A stretch of 64,000 nt of DNA from Epiperipatus broadwayi (GCA_028023455.1 JAQFVV010006208.1:8476963-8540962), one strand, 5' to 3'. Numbered from the stretch's first letter, positions 21,130 through 32,439 are shown. Made by a program: numbers and translations. The notes: generated by a model not told the origin, from the letters alone.

Positions 21130-21528
21130 GAGTAGGCGCTAGATAGGGATTTTATGCACAAGCTTTCTGGCATCCATTGATTACTCTGTCTTGCTTAGAG
21201 TGGCACTACTGTATGGAGAGAGTTTTGCCTATTTTAACAACAGTTATGAGCAAGCATGGAAGATAGTGATCATGTGATGTTTTAAGGTTTAATACCAATC
21301 CTGTCTTATAGGAAGGTGGTGGTTATAGTTGTAAAAGAGCCAAAGACTTTAAAATGTATGGGTGCTGATCTGAGTTCAGACCCATATGACTATTTGAGCT
21401 ATTGAGCTTAGATTGAAAATATCTGTGTGTTTTCAATTTTATTCTCATAGTTTAGTAGTTATATAGAGTTAAAAGGTGGCTGCTGGAGGGTTGCATTGGA
21501 TCCTAAGATCTAGGTGCAGAGCTCTCAG

Positions 21529-21587
21529 ATCCAAGGCTCCTCACTGACGAAGGCCATAAGCCAGAAACTAATTTGGGGATATTGGAT
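21529..21587 (+). ncRNA. hammerhead ribozyme, repeat A, stem III mutated
   Basis: Identical layout to the previous copy, with core CUGACGA (21544-21550), GAAA and both halves of stem I kept. Stem III reads AC-UA-AU, so one of its two pairs is lost, which probably reduces cleavage. Confidence 0.7.
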
Positions 21588-21699
21588 GAGTAGGCACTAG
21601 ATAGGGATTTTACGCACAAGCCTTCTGGCATCCATTGATTACTCTGTCTTGCTTAGAGTGGCACTACTGAATGGAGAGAGTTTTGCCTCTGTGTTTCCA

Positions 21700-22328
21700 A
21701 TATTTAAAAGAAATCTTATTTTATTCAGTTTAACAAAATTTAAAGTCTTAAACAAAATAAGAAAAACGTAAATAAAAAATAAACATTTTTTAATTCAATT
21801 TTCAAAAAATTGACAAAACATAGAGGAAAAAAAATTAATAAAACAAAAAATTAAAGAAAATAAATAGAATAATAAAAACTATTTAAATATTTTTGTTTAA
21901 AAATATAGGTTTTAAAAAGCATAAATTATTGATGCTGTCATCCGAAAGCATAACTAAATTTTTGTTAATATGTGCTTGAAAAAATTCCTAAAGCAGATAT
22001 TTTAAAAAAGGGCATCTGATTACATTTTGGGAGTGAAAGAATAAAAAAAAAATAAAGAAAACTAAGGAATTTTTTGTTAAAATAATGTTTGTGTTCAAGC
22101 CAAGCTCCATTTAGTAAAGATATAGATGTTCTGCATTGCCCCAGTTATGTGACTTTGAATATAAAAACATTTTTTGATCAATACAATGGATTTAAAATGT
22201 CTATCCTATTCTTTACATAGATTCCTAATTAAACATTGAAAAAAATGTCATACTATAAAATCTGATAAAACTTGAAAAGTATACAGTAGTTATCATATTT
22301 CATGGTAATTTTACTTCAAATTTTGATG
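21700..22328. other. AT-rich DNA, nothing recognised
   Basis: A-rich tracts; no family or coding signal identified. Confidence 0.4.
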
Positions 22329-22330
22329 TA

Positions 22331-23333
22331 CACCTGGGTCTCGTTTTACGTGGATTTATTTAACGCGATTTTGAAGTTATGTGATTCATGTTTCTTCGGA
22401 AGTCGAATTCCAATAATACGCTATTATTTTAAATAATAAATTTCGTGCACTTACGTCATATTGAAAGTAATAGCACATTATTGAAATTCGACTTTCATCT
22501 TAGTAATTTCAATATTTTCAGTGCTTTATAATAGTAAGATTTTATGCAATAATGAAATTAAAATCACGATTTCCACATTTTATGTATACCCACATTAAAT
22601 TTTACAAGATTATAATGTAAATTTGTTCAAACATTGTGCGTGTTAATTTTGAATTTTAAATCACATTCTGTTTTTGCTTTTAAAAAAAGAACATAATCAA
22701 TTATTAATCATTTAGTGTCCGCAAGTTTATTTTTAATTATTTTCTTATTAATGACACTAATCCCGAACGTGCTCTTAAATTCCAACAAGAGCTAAACGGT
22801 TGTATGTCTGGATATTGTGAGCTTCATAAACAATTAATAAAATCATCATCTCAAAGATTAATTACTAATTACGTTGTCACCAGAAAACCATTACAACATG
22901 AGAGTGAAGTTGGTGCCAGTTGTATTTCCTCTTGTGAAGAATCTGATTTTTTACCAGTTTGCAAACGAACCTGTTTATCGGCAAATAGCGATAATAATTA
23001 AAATGTGTATAAAAAATGTCAATTACTGTACTGTAAATTATGCATAAAAATATATTGTTTTGAATAAAATTAAATATTATAGTTAAAAAAAGTTTGTCTT
23101 GTATCAATTTTTTTCAAATTTGAAATTTTTTATTTGTCATATTTTATTTCCTTATTTTTTTTTTTTTTTGTGCGAATTTTAAAGTAATTTTATGTTGGTG
23201 CTTTTATGCGATTTTTGAAAAATCACAGTCCATATCCCCCCTTTTTCAAGGTAAGTTACGTCTATTTTTGTGCGATTTCTTTTGCACGTGTTTTCTGAGG
23301 AACCTATCTATCACATAAAACGAGACCCAGGTG
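22331..23333 (+). mobile_element. Tigger/pogo-type DNA transposon, internally deleted
   Basis: Terminal inverted repeats 'cacctgggtctcgtttta' (left) and its near-perfect complement (right, 23314-23333) are flanked by TA on both sides (22329-22330, 23334-23335), the Tc1/mariner-pogo target. Subterminal inverted repeats around 'aagtcgaatt...aataat' lie at 22399-22420 and 22470-22497. About 1 kb long, it lacks the catalytic domain and would need a transposase from elsewhere. Confidence 0.87.
22740..23001 (+). pseudogene. transposase C-terminal remnant in the pogo element
   Basis: An open frame inside the element encodes a Ser/Glu-rich tail ('PERALKFQQELNGCMSGYCEL', then 'SEVGASCISSCEESDFLPV') ending at 22999-23001 TAA. 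A tail of this kind follows the DDE domain in Tigger/pogo proteins, but the similarity is by character only. Upstream catalytic regions are deleted. The A-rich run after the stop suits a polyadenylation region. Confidence 0.5.
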
Positions 23334-23335
23334 TA

Positions 23336-23784
23336 CTAATGTATTAGACCTGCTACACTTTTTTACAACCATATCAGTATGCTGATAACTTTCTAATCTT
23401 GCAATATCATCAAATAATATGTACACTGAAACTTCTAATAAACTTAAGTGATAAATTTCTCAAAATGGACCATGTGCACACATTATTTCATGACATTTTC
23501 ACAAAGTGTAGAAAGTTATCGACAGACTGATACATATGTGAAAAGGTGAAGCAGCTCTAATCCGGCATACTAATCACACCAAATGAAACATGAACAAATA
23601 GATTTTTAACAATATAAAAAGTATAAATTTGTACACAAAAATAATAAAAACACATTACAATACTAAATAAAAACAGGTAGTTGTGAGTTTTTAAAATGGA
23701 AGTTTGTGCTACCACAGCATCCTCCCCTCCCTTGCACATGGTATGCCCTTCTGCCATCACAAACAGACAGCAATTTCCAAATTT
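23336..23784. other. AT-rich DNA, nothing recognised
   Basis: No assigned repeat. Slightly less AT-rich around 23700-23760 but no family or exon is recognisable. Confidence 0.4.
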
Positions 23785-24240
23785 TACTTAAAATTAAAAT
23801 CCCCTATATTTACAATTAAGTTCCAGATACAAGAACACCTGTATTTCAAATCTTACCCATTAAATATACATTCTGCATACTGTCCTATACATGAGGGGTC
23901 TGAGTGATTTGAAGTCAACATGGGCATAACAACAATATTGGCATCAGCATGGGATTTGGGCATTCTATCATCATATTTTTAATGGTATGGATGGCTAAAG
24001 AGTTGGAAAATGGAGTAGACTGAAGCCTGTCCATTAAAGTATAAAGATTTGCTATCTTAATATAAACTGAGAGTTGATTATATATATATGTGTGGGATAT
24101 GATAATCTGGACCAACTGATGAGTGCTGGTTCAGCACAAAATATGTGTGTGGTCATGTGAATCAGTAGTATGAGATAGTGTGGATAGTTGAAGATTACTT
24201 GAAAGTCTGAGTTCAAATCCCCTATATTTAAAATTAAAAA
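23785..24240 (+). repeat. repeat B, single plus arm
   Basis: Includes the head block 'ccccta...ttccagata', the 'catgaggggtctgagtgatt' block, the hammerhead region, and the outer 'ctgagttcaaatcccctata' B-box-like block. No inverted partner is adjacent. Confidence 0.7.
24101..24155 (+). ncRNA. hammerhead ribozyme relic, repeat B
   Basis: Core CUGAUGA (24116-24122) and a perfect stem II (GUGCUG/CAGCAC) are kept. The conserved GAAA is AAAA (G12 lost), and the 3' strand of stem I is degraded, so it should be inactive. Confidence 0.65.
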
Positions 24241-24647
24241 AAAAATCCTGCATATATTAACTCTGGCAGGATATTACAAAATGGATACTAAAATAAAATT
24301 AACCAAAAAAAAAAATACTACATAAGCAAAATGAAAAATAGATAGATTTATTATTTCATCTATTCACTCATTTAAAATCAAAACATTCTTACCATGAATA
24401 TATAACTGAGCACACTTTTGAAGGCAAATAAAAATGATAGGAATTTTTGTTGTTAATCTATAAAAAAAGGTAATTTCCCGATGCGTTTTTGTAAAGTAAT
24501 AAAATATGAATTAATGCGTAATATGCAAATGAGAATCAATTATAAAAGTGATTGTTTTGTTTAAGTTATTTTTTATTATTATGACGAACATATAAAAATC
24601 TTTAATCAAGTATTAACTTTTGATATACTTTAAAAAGGTAGAACTGG

Positions 24648-24730
24648 TCAAGCGTTGGTGGCCTAGCGGTTAGCATAGGTGCCGGCCCAGGTTCGGTTCC
24701 CGGTCAATGCTTTGACATATTAAAAAAAAA
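24648..24730 (+). mobile_element. tRNA-Gly-derived SINE lacking the anticodon arm
   Basis: Box A region GTGGCCTAGCGGTTAGCAT, then a jump straight to GCCGGCCCAGGTTCGGTTCCCGG; about 12 bases of the anticodon arm are missing. A perfect 14-bp duplication 'aaaaaggtagaact' (24632-24645 and 24731-24744) flanks it, so the deleted form itself may have been the copy that moved. Confidence 0.88.
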
Positions 24731-24744
24731 AAAAAGGTAGAACT

Positions 24745-25630
24745 TTAAGAAGAGTAGAAATATATATTTTTAATTTTTATCTTTGAGGAGAGTTTAGGTA
24801 TTGTCAACTCTCAATGAAATTTACTTCTGTTCTGTTTCACAAATACGAATAAATATTAATAAAGGGTTTTGAAAATATTCTTGTTAAAATTGTAAAATTA
24901 TTATTAAAACTAGATAAGGAGTGCATATTTATTAACTTATTGTCTTTGTTATTTTTATTTAGTATTTTAATTATAATAATCATAATGTATATTTTGTATA
25001 ATAAAATTATTATCATTTACCAGGATCTCCTTGATCTCTAAATTTATTTTGCTCTCTATTTTATTTTAGTATTACTAATGTACAATCTGTCAATGATAGG
25101 TATTGAATTTGGGTTTGTTACCACTATTCATTGTGTTACTCTTATTTTAATATTATAATGTAAAGCTTTAAAGCATTCAGACCTTGTACAAGCATCTTGA
25201 CTACGGGCTGTAAGATCACTATAATTGGCACTCCCCTGGTTGTACATAAATATCTAGCTTGCATAATGCTCATCATCATAAAATTTTAAATATTTGCAGG
25301 TTAGAATATATACGATTTTGATGCCACACTTTATTCCCGTGCTTTTATATATTTATTCCATTAGAATATATATGTGTGTGAGTGCATGTGAGTGTGCATA
25401 GTGAAAGCTGTTTAAAATGGCTAAATATACCATTGATTATCTTTGAAGGACTCTTTTCAGTTAGTATAGTAATGAATAATATTAGTAATAAATATAACAT
25501 TGCACACATATAAATAATTTAATAATATTTTCTATTGTTTTATATTCAATTTGAAATAGTTTGCAGGTTGTATTTCAGAGAACCTTGGTCCGTAGTTTAA
25601 CTAAGTTTGTATTTAAACTTCATGATTCAT
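24745..25630. other. AT-rich DNA, nothing recognised
   Basis: A short (TG)n tract near 25375; no gene or repeat family assigned. Confidence 0.4.
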
Positions 25631-25730
25631 GTCAAGCGTAGGTGGCCTAGTGGTTAGCATAGCAGCCTTCCAAGCAGCTGGCCCGGGTTCGCTTCTCGGT
25701 CAATGCATTTGACATATGAAAAAAAAATCA
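25631..25730 (+). mobile_element. tRNA-Gly-derived SINE, well preserved
   Basis: Complete cloverleaf with anticodon loop CTTCCAA (UCC), box B GGTTCGCTTCT, and 3' 'TTTGACATATG' plus A8 tail. 5' GTCAA pairs with 3' TTGAC. Flanking duplication is not clear. Confidence 0.87.
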
Positions 25731-26334
25731 TTATTCCTCTACTCAGTAGATATAAAGTGTGTTCACGAAATTTTGTCAAACTTTGTGGTTTTTATGCTGT
25801 GTTTAATATTTCACACGTTTGAGCAAAAGATTTTACAAAAATAAAATAAATTAAATTCTCTCACAAGAGTAAATAATTCTCTAATGAGCACTAAATTTTC
25901 ATCTGTGTTTACAAGAATAAGCTTTTAAGCATTTAAAATTTAAAAAAAAAATTAACCTATTCTATTTTTAATCTTTGCCTAAGGGAAAAATAATTTACAC
26001 ATACAGACATATAGATTAATATTTTTTATTAGTTATTCATTAGACTACAGATTATCTACTTGATAAATGTTATTTCTGTAGTGTAACTTTCACTATACCA
26101 CTCTCATGCAAGATAGGAACTATAATATTTTTTTCATTGAATCCAATTAAATTATACACTCTCCTTCTTTTCTTTTTATAAACGTTATTTCTTCTCATCA
26201 ACCATATATACATATTGACATCTTTAACATCCAACATTTCGACCACTTTTTTTTGTGTAGTCATTTTCAAAAATCTATAAAATTACATAGGAACTGGGTT
26301 CTATTGGTTTTTAACACCTTGTAAACGCATGGCC
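25731..26334. other. AT-rich DNA, nothing recognised
   Basis: A minus-strand frame at 26070-26270 is Lys/Val-rich but matches no family known to me. Confidence 0.4.
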
Positions 26335-26450
26335 AAACATGTGCAAAAGATGTATAATCTCCAAGAACCACATTTCGTACTGAACCAGCACTCATCAAAT
26401 GAACCAGATCAAAATCTCTTACACATATCTTTATTATTGTTCAATATATA
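26335..26450 (-). repeat. repeat B fragment with mutated hammerhead
   Basis: The minus strand shows GAUGAGUGCUGGUUCAGUAC then GAAA, the repeat B ribozyme, but the first core base is U instead of C and stem I has lost complementarity. Confidence 0.6.
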
Positions 26451-27109
26451 TAGATAGCCAATTACTACAAAAATATTATTCATACAGATATATATATAGA
26501 CTCTTTATTAAGAATGTGTGCACTTTTATTATAAGTGCTACATCTTCCATTGGTCTATACATATTTAATCAAACGCTAATAAATTATGAAAAGAAATGAA
26601 ATGATACCATTTGTTATAAATCAAAAAGTGTAATCTATTTTTAATTTATGTAAGCATAATTATGATTTCATAGCAATTAGACTACACATAAATTAAATTA
26701 AAATAATTTTACGTTGGATTTATAATTATTAAGCTTAAATATTATCAGAGTTAAAGAGATGGGTGACATCATTCCATTTCTTTTCATTGTTTATATGATG
26801 TTTGAATATTGATTAAAAATAGCCCAATAGGAGTTGCAGTTATTTCCACTTCAATTTTATATCATAAACTATGACAATTTATGGTTGTATATGCTACATG
26901 CATATATTTGATTGTATAATAAATGACAAAATAAAAAAAACACATTAATTAAAAAAATATCGTTAAATCTTTTTTAAATTAAAATCTATCTGGAACATCA
27001 CAATTTAAATCATCTAGAAAAAATATGAGGATGATTTGTAGATATCTCATTATCACCAGGCTTTATTATTATTTAATATGAATTATGATTTATTGAAATA
27101 ATATTCCAA
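26451..27109. other. AT-rich DNA, nothing recognised
   Basis: No assigned feature. Confidence 0.35.
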
Positions 27110-27208
27110 TATGTAAGCTTGTGGTTAAGACCTGTAGAGGTCCCTACCTTTGCATTTTCAACCGCACATGCTTTAGGTTTATTGTCTTAGTAAATATTAC
27201 TTACCTAA
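27110..27208 (+). repeat. repeat G
   Basis: Second copy of the 95-bp unit, sharing 'gtaagcttgtg', 'aggtccctacctttgcattt' and 'gcacatgctttaggtttatt' with the copy near 15.5 kb. Confidence 0.7.
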
Positions 27209-27667
27209 TTAATGTGCATTAAATAAATGAAATAATATTTTTTTAAAATTAAATCTTGAATAAACGTCCATTAAAAAAATCATTCTATGGAAAATAAATT
27301 AATGTATATACTATAAACACAATTTAAAAAAAAAAAATTAAAAAAAAATTTGAGTAAATACTATAAATTAATATGATTAATTGAAACCTCAAGGATGCAT
27401 TCTTTTAAAGATAAAAAATGGGAGGGGGGGGCAAAACTTACCTATACAAGACTTGTGACAATAAAAAAGATTTTGATCTTTTTATGGAATGCAGAATGTA
27501 GCAAATAAAAGGTGGCTGAATGAGTAAAAAATATCTCTGAAGGATCTTTTTCAAAAACAAATATTTATCTTTTTTTTAAATGTTAAAAATGAGGATTCTT
27601 TACCACTACATACAACTTTGGTGTGGGAAGGGTAAAAAAATTTATCTCTAAATCAGCTTACATAGAA

Positions 27668-28892
27668 CAGTGGTCTTCAACCTTTTCACACCTGCAGACC
27701 GGCAAAAATAAGGATAAGATTTCGCGGATCGGCATAAGTTTACAGATAAATTTTCTTAAAGATGTAACCTGCTTAACCTTAGATAAGCATAATTGTTATA
27801 ACTGACCAAAACAGCACACTAGTTATTGTGTATTGTAATGGTATTGCTTACCTTCACAAGCTGAACACACTTTCTCTAGTTGCGCAGTCATACTGCTACA
27901 GAAAGCAGTACAATAACAATCATTCTCATTAATGTGCTTGCATTTCTATGTTTATTATTTCATTGTTAAAAAATGCAAGAATAAAATGTTATTCACCTGA
28001 ATGTTGCAAAAGTCAAAAGTTTTGATCTTATTTTAATTTTTTTTTTTTGGGGGGGGGGGATGAATTGAGAAATACTTTGTCATTACTCAGACAAAAGATA
28101 GAGACCAAAGTTATTTTTTTGTTTGTTTTTATTTTTAAAAAAAGATAACAGAAATTGGTTTTAAAAATAAAAGTTTTAATATTTTAGCGGTATACAAATA
28201 AAGCCCCAAAAAATATCGCCTTATAGGCCAAAAAAAGTGGGCGTATTTTTAAACACCAACAACAAAAAAAAAGAAACTTGAAAAAGTCAAAAGTTTTGAT
28301 CTTATTTTATTTTGGGGTGGTGGGAATGTATTGAGAAATACTTTGTAAAAGTTAAGAGACAGAACTTATTTTTTGATTTTTATTTTTAAAAAAAAGTAAT
28401 AAAAATTGATTTCAAAAATAAAAGTTAAAGCAAAAAAAAAAAAATCACCGTATAGCCAAAAAAAAAAAAAAAAACCACTAAAAATGAAATATTAAAAGAG
28501 AGAGTAGAAAAAATTTAAGAGTTCAAAAAAAGTCACCTTACATTTTATTGTTTTAACAACGCTGACAAGCGGCTGTGATTGGCTATCAAAAGACAACAGG
28601 CATTTGTATAATAAAAAACTTTTTTTTACCCCCCCTCCCTCATAAACATCTGTGGTAAATAGAAAAACAAATTAATTTATGTATGATTGATTAGATTTTA
28701 TTTTTGTTCTGTTTCTTTTTTTTAAATCGGGTAAAAATGCCATGAAAAAATAAATAAAAATTGTTTATATTAATTAAAAGTTTAAAATTTTATTATTTTG
28801 TTATTACAAACTTTCTTGCCAGTCTAGCACAGACCTGCAGAAAACTTCTATGGCCCGGCACCGGTCCACGGACCGGTGGTTGAAGACCAATG
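27668..28892. mobile_element. non-autonomous hAT element
   Basis: Ends 'cagtggtcttcaacc' and 'ggttgaagaccaatg' are inverted repeats (one mismatch over 15 bp) and match the CAGNGGT style of hAT termini. An 8-bp duplication 'acatagaa' lies at 27660-27667 and 28893-28900, the hAT signature. Subterminal 'gaccggc' and 'gaccggtgg' motifs are shared. The interior has no transposase but holds a diverged direct repeat (28008-28200 and 28283-28480, 'aagtcaaaagttttgatctt'). Confidence 0.9.
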
Positions 28893-29005
28893 ACATAGAA
28901 GATTAGCAACAGTTTTGAACAATACATTTTGGTTAATTTAAAAGAAGGGATGGAAATGGGAGAATTAATTTGTAAATATTTTCTTTTTTTTGATAAATGT
29001 AAATA

Positions 29006-30851
29006 CAGTATACAGACTACAAGCAGTCCACTAGTTATGAAATTAATTGGTTCCTGACATGTGTTTGGATGTTGAAATTGTTTGAAAGTAGAGGTATGTA
29101 AAAAAAAAAATTAAAAAGGGTTTTCAAAACATAGTATTTATTTTTTATTGATTAGTATCTGGAGTTTTGTTTACAAATTTATCAAGAGTTAATTGAATTG
29201 TATTGTTTATCTTCTCTTGATAAAAAAAAATTCTATAACATTCTGTGTTTTTTTCTATTGCCCTTCATACATAAGATATACATTCTCCATTGGGATCACA
29301 TTCTTCCACGATGATCAAAAATTTATCAAGATGCATGAAGGCTTCATTCATATTCTTGATTATCAAACTCTTAACAATAAGTTCATTATCAGGTTCTTCA
29401 TTTTGTATTTTATTCATCTCTTGTAGTTTAATCAAGTCTTCATTTGACAGATGTTCTGAGTGAGATTGCATTAATTCATCAATATATTCATCAGTGACAT
29501 CTAAATTTAATTCATTCATTATATTGACTATTTCAGTTGTGATATCTTAAGGAGTTTCTTTAATGTCCATAGAAGCATTCATCATTTGTGGATATATTTT
29601 TTTCCAACAACCTTTCATTGTTAACTCTCTTATTTCAACCCATGTACCCCCAATAATATTTATTGCATTCCATATATTATAACTTTTCCAAAAATCTCTT
29701 AATGTAGGTCCACCTCCCTTATAAATTGTCTTGATTGCTTGAATCATTAATCTTTTCATATAATACCGCTTAAAAGTAGCTATCACAGTTTTGTCCATAG
29801 GTTGTATTTCACTTGTAGTATTGGACGGGATAAACACAAGATTAACTTCTGGATATAAATTTTATAGGAATTTTGGATGTCCAAGACAATTGTCTAAGGG
29901 GAATAGTGTTTTAAATGGTAAATTATTCTCACTACAATATTGCCTAACAGAAGGCACAAAATAATGTGAGAAACAATCTTGAGAAAGCTGTGCAGTAGCT
30001 CAGGTTTTAGTATCTGCACTGGCACCTTATGTAACTAATATCTCATTTTAAATTTGTGAAATCAGCCATTGCTTGCTACAAATTCAACAGCAGAGTTTTC
30101 TTTTAATTCTTTCTTCCAATCTTCATGCAAACTAAGAGCCTTAGCTTGAATAATTAATATAAACTCACTGGGATGCCTTTTTTGATGTTAATCTTCAATC
30201 CATAAAGCTAAAGACTTCTCCATTTCATCCATTACTCTGCCACGTCTTTTTGAAACAATATTTGAAGAAATATTTCCACAATTTTTAACATATTTCTTAA
30301 TTTTGTTTTTCACAATTGTATATATTGTTGATCGGTTTAAATTACCTGAACGTGCAATTGAAGCCAAAGATTCACCACTTTCAGAACGTCTAATTATATC
30401 CATTTTTGTCTCGATCGTTTGGCGTTTAGGAGACCTTGATTTCTTTTTAGTTGTATCAACACTGCTGGTTTTTTATTTCTTACTCATGTTTTTAATTAAT
30501 AAGAATGAAAAAATTCACTAAAAGAGAAATATATACAGTGCGTATGTAATGTAATCACGCACAAACTACTTTTAAAAATAAGCACTAATCAAGACAGTCT
30601 GTGACAATGCTAAAAATAAAAGTAATCAATGACAGAGAGATGGGAAGATTTACTATATTTTATATAGGTTTTTATTGTTCTTTAAAATATACTTTTAATT
30701 ATTTTCTAAATTCCAAAGTTTATCTTTCTTTAGAAAAAAATTCAATTAAGAATGTATGTAAATAGTTTTTTTTATCATGTGCATAGATAAAGATCTCAAG
30801 TCCAAAAGCGATTACGTAATAGCGAAATATTTGTAACTAGGGGACTTCCTG
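29006..30851 (-). mobile_element. Tigger (TIGD1-like) DNA transposon
   Basis: Ends share 'AGTCC(A/C)CTAGTTA' in inverted orientation (29025-29037 left; 30835-30848 right on the opposite strand) next to TACAG and TA. The left end has an extra stretch of about 8 bp, so the exact border may be 29013. The transposase pseudogene runs on the minus strand. A TA dinucleotide borders both sides. Confidence 0.83.
29145..30487 (-). pseudogene. Tigger/TIGD1-like transposase, internally deleted
   Basis: Starts with MSKK at 30487 followed by an early stop codon, then 'KRQTIETKMDIIRRSESGESL' and 'SIARSGNLNRSTIYTIVKNK', the CENP-B/Psq helix-turn-helix. A second DNA-binding part ends in 'SNG*FHKFKMRY'. The frame then jumps to 'PLDNCLGHPKFL' (second Asp of the DDD triad) and 'SNTTSEIQPMDKTVIATFKRYY' region (third Asp). 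The segment with the first Asp is missing, an internal deletion near 30005. The C-terminus ends 'TLDKFVNKTPDTNQ'. Length is about 447 codons against roughly 590 in the family. Several stops and frameshifts. Confidence 0.88.
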
Positions 30852-30907
30852 TATTTCCAAATCTTAACTGCTAAATTCAAATTTTTAGCAGTTAAGATTT
30901 GGAAATA
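30852..30907. other. 24-bp perfect hairpin at the Tigger border
   Basis: 'tatttccaaatcttaactgc' plus 'taaa' at 30852-30875 is exactly complementary to 30884-30907, leaving an 8-base loop. It abuts the right end of the Tigger element and the start of a repeat D copy. Confidence 0.9.
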
Positions 30908-30910
30908 TAA

Positions 30911-31015
30911 GTAGAAGTTCTGAAGAAGATTGCTGGACAAATGGAAACTGTCAAAAGCGGTTTGTAAAAAAGCATTGTAAAAAGTAATAAAGAACATAGA
31001 TGATATTAATATTAT
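30911..31015 (+). repeat. repeat D with hammerhead-like motif
   Basis: 'gttctgaagaagattgctgg', 'ggaaactgtcaaaagc', then 'ttgtaaaaagtaataaagaa'. Other copies: 47330, 55348 and 55512. Here GAAAC is preceded by G, and stem II no longer pairs well. Confidence 0.65.
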
Positions 31016-31364
31016 ATGGATTTGGCAATGCAATAAGAAAGAAGTAGATACTTAGATCAATTTTATCTGAGGTAAAAAAAATTCAACTTGATCAATTGTG
31101 TGGAAGCGCTGATATCCACTAATCATTTACATGCTTAAATATCATGTGATGAAACAATCTATATTTTGTGCCAATTTCTTTGTCTTAGCATCACTAACAC
31201 AACTAAATATCATCAACTGCAATTTATTTTCATTGTCATTTCTTTCACTTTTTTACATTAACTAAAACTTTGTAACATAAATCTTACAAAGTAAGTGCAT
31301 GTTATAAAAAATTTAATTATTTGTAATGTGATGTGATGTATTATGGCTTCTTAAACGAAGTCAA

Positions 31365-31625
31365 GAATATCTCAGCAATTATGCCCAGATAAACCTGTTA
31401 GCCACTTTCTTTTACATTCCCCACTCTAAATTTACCTATAATCTGCTCTATCCCATTTCCACAACATAATTTTTGTCAACTCTATAACCTTTATATCTAA
31501 ATCCCTCTTATCTTTTCCCAAACCCAGCATAAAAACCAATAATTCACTTTCTGTATAATCACTCTTTTCATATTTATTTTTCCACAACTTCATTATATGT
31601 AAAGATTTATCAGCAGCGGAGACAT
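31365..31625 (-). pseudogene. non-LTR retrotransposon C-terminal end, second copy
   Basis: Reverse complement is homologous to 33420-33700 (shared 'tttttatgctgggtttgg', 'ggatttagatataaagg', 'gtggctaacaggttt'). It carries only the part after the zinc-knuckle region; frames are broken. Confidence 0.7.
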
Positions 31626-31899
31626 CTAACTATCAGTAGAAACAACACAGCTCTTAGCTCTAATGCTATCTTGCATAAGATTGAGTGATCGGTGTATTCT
31701 CAATACATATTAAAAAAATTATTTTAATACTTAAATATCCATCTCCATTCTGATATCTATCTTTTGTCTTTATTATTGAGGTCTGGGATTCAAAATTGGG
31801 AAAAATGCAAATATACATTAAACACTATAGAAATATAAGGCAACCTGTTTCAACAATTATATAGATCTAAAACCAATTCAATAACTACATATATATATA
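31626..31899. other. AT-rich DNA, nothing recognised
   Basis: No assigned feature. Confidence 0.35.
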
Positions 31900-32425
31900 C
31901 AAATAAAATGTCTGTTAATTAAAAAACTAATTGTAATAACAACAAAATTAATAAATATAATGGTAATTATTACAGACAGTCTTTCAATCCACAGAAGTAC
32001 TTTCGGTTAATTCCTTAACCCTCCTCAACTGCTGTTAAATTCAAAAAACAAAATGGAAGCAAACATCATCAACTCAAATCCCATGAATCCCAAATTTTAT
32101 CATTAGAAGCTTGTTTCTTAATTATATTCATGTTATTTCTATTTATTAAAATTACTTCCTTAATTTTTCTTTTTTTATGAAGAATCTTAACACTTTAAAA
32201 GAAAAATTAAGGAAGCAATTTTAATAAATAGAAATAAAATGAATATAATTGATGGATAACTGCTAACATTAAGATTCAGGATTCATGGGATTTGAATTGA
32301 TGGCATTTGCTTCCATTTTGTTTTTTTAAATTTAACTGCAGTTGAGGAGGGTTAAGAAATTAACCGAAAGTACTTCTGCAGATTGAAAGACTGTATATAA
32401 TAAATTACTGTTATATTTATTAGTT
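31900..32425. repeat. foldback of the Penelope-like 3' tail
   Basis: Minus arm (31900-32175) and plus arm (32190-32425) are reverse complements. Both match 4430-4710: the end of the GIY-YIG gene ('aaaattaaggaagcaatttt') and its untranslated tail ('cagttgaggagggttaag'). Inverted duplicates of the 3' end are a known Penelope structural quirk. Confidence 0.78.
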
Positions 32426-32439
32426 TTGTTATATATATA

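Larger units (their letters stand above)
20770..21690 (+). repeat. repeat A head-to-tail multimer
   Basis: Three hammerhead cores (20789, 21086, 21544) lie in direct order. The last two are 458 bp apart and bound one full unit; the first interval is 297 bp because its terminal segment is missing. The unit contains 'ctggatgagtaggcactaga'-type sequence after the ribozyme, the terminal 'gtggcactactgtatggaga' block and the 190-bp middle seen at 8372-8570. A tandem arrangement with a ribozyme per unit is the retrozyme pattern. Confidence 0.78.

Noticed and set aside
25631-25730. functional tRNA-Gly gene
   Set aside because: Copies carry a conserved non-tRNA 3' extension, poly(A) and in several cases target-site duplications, so they are SINEs; stem mismatches also argue against a true tRNA.
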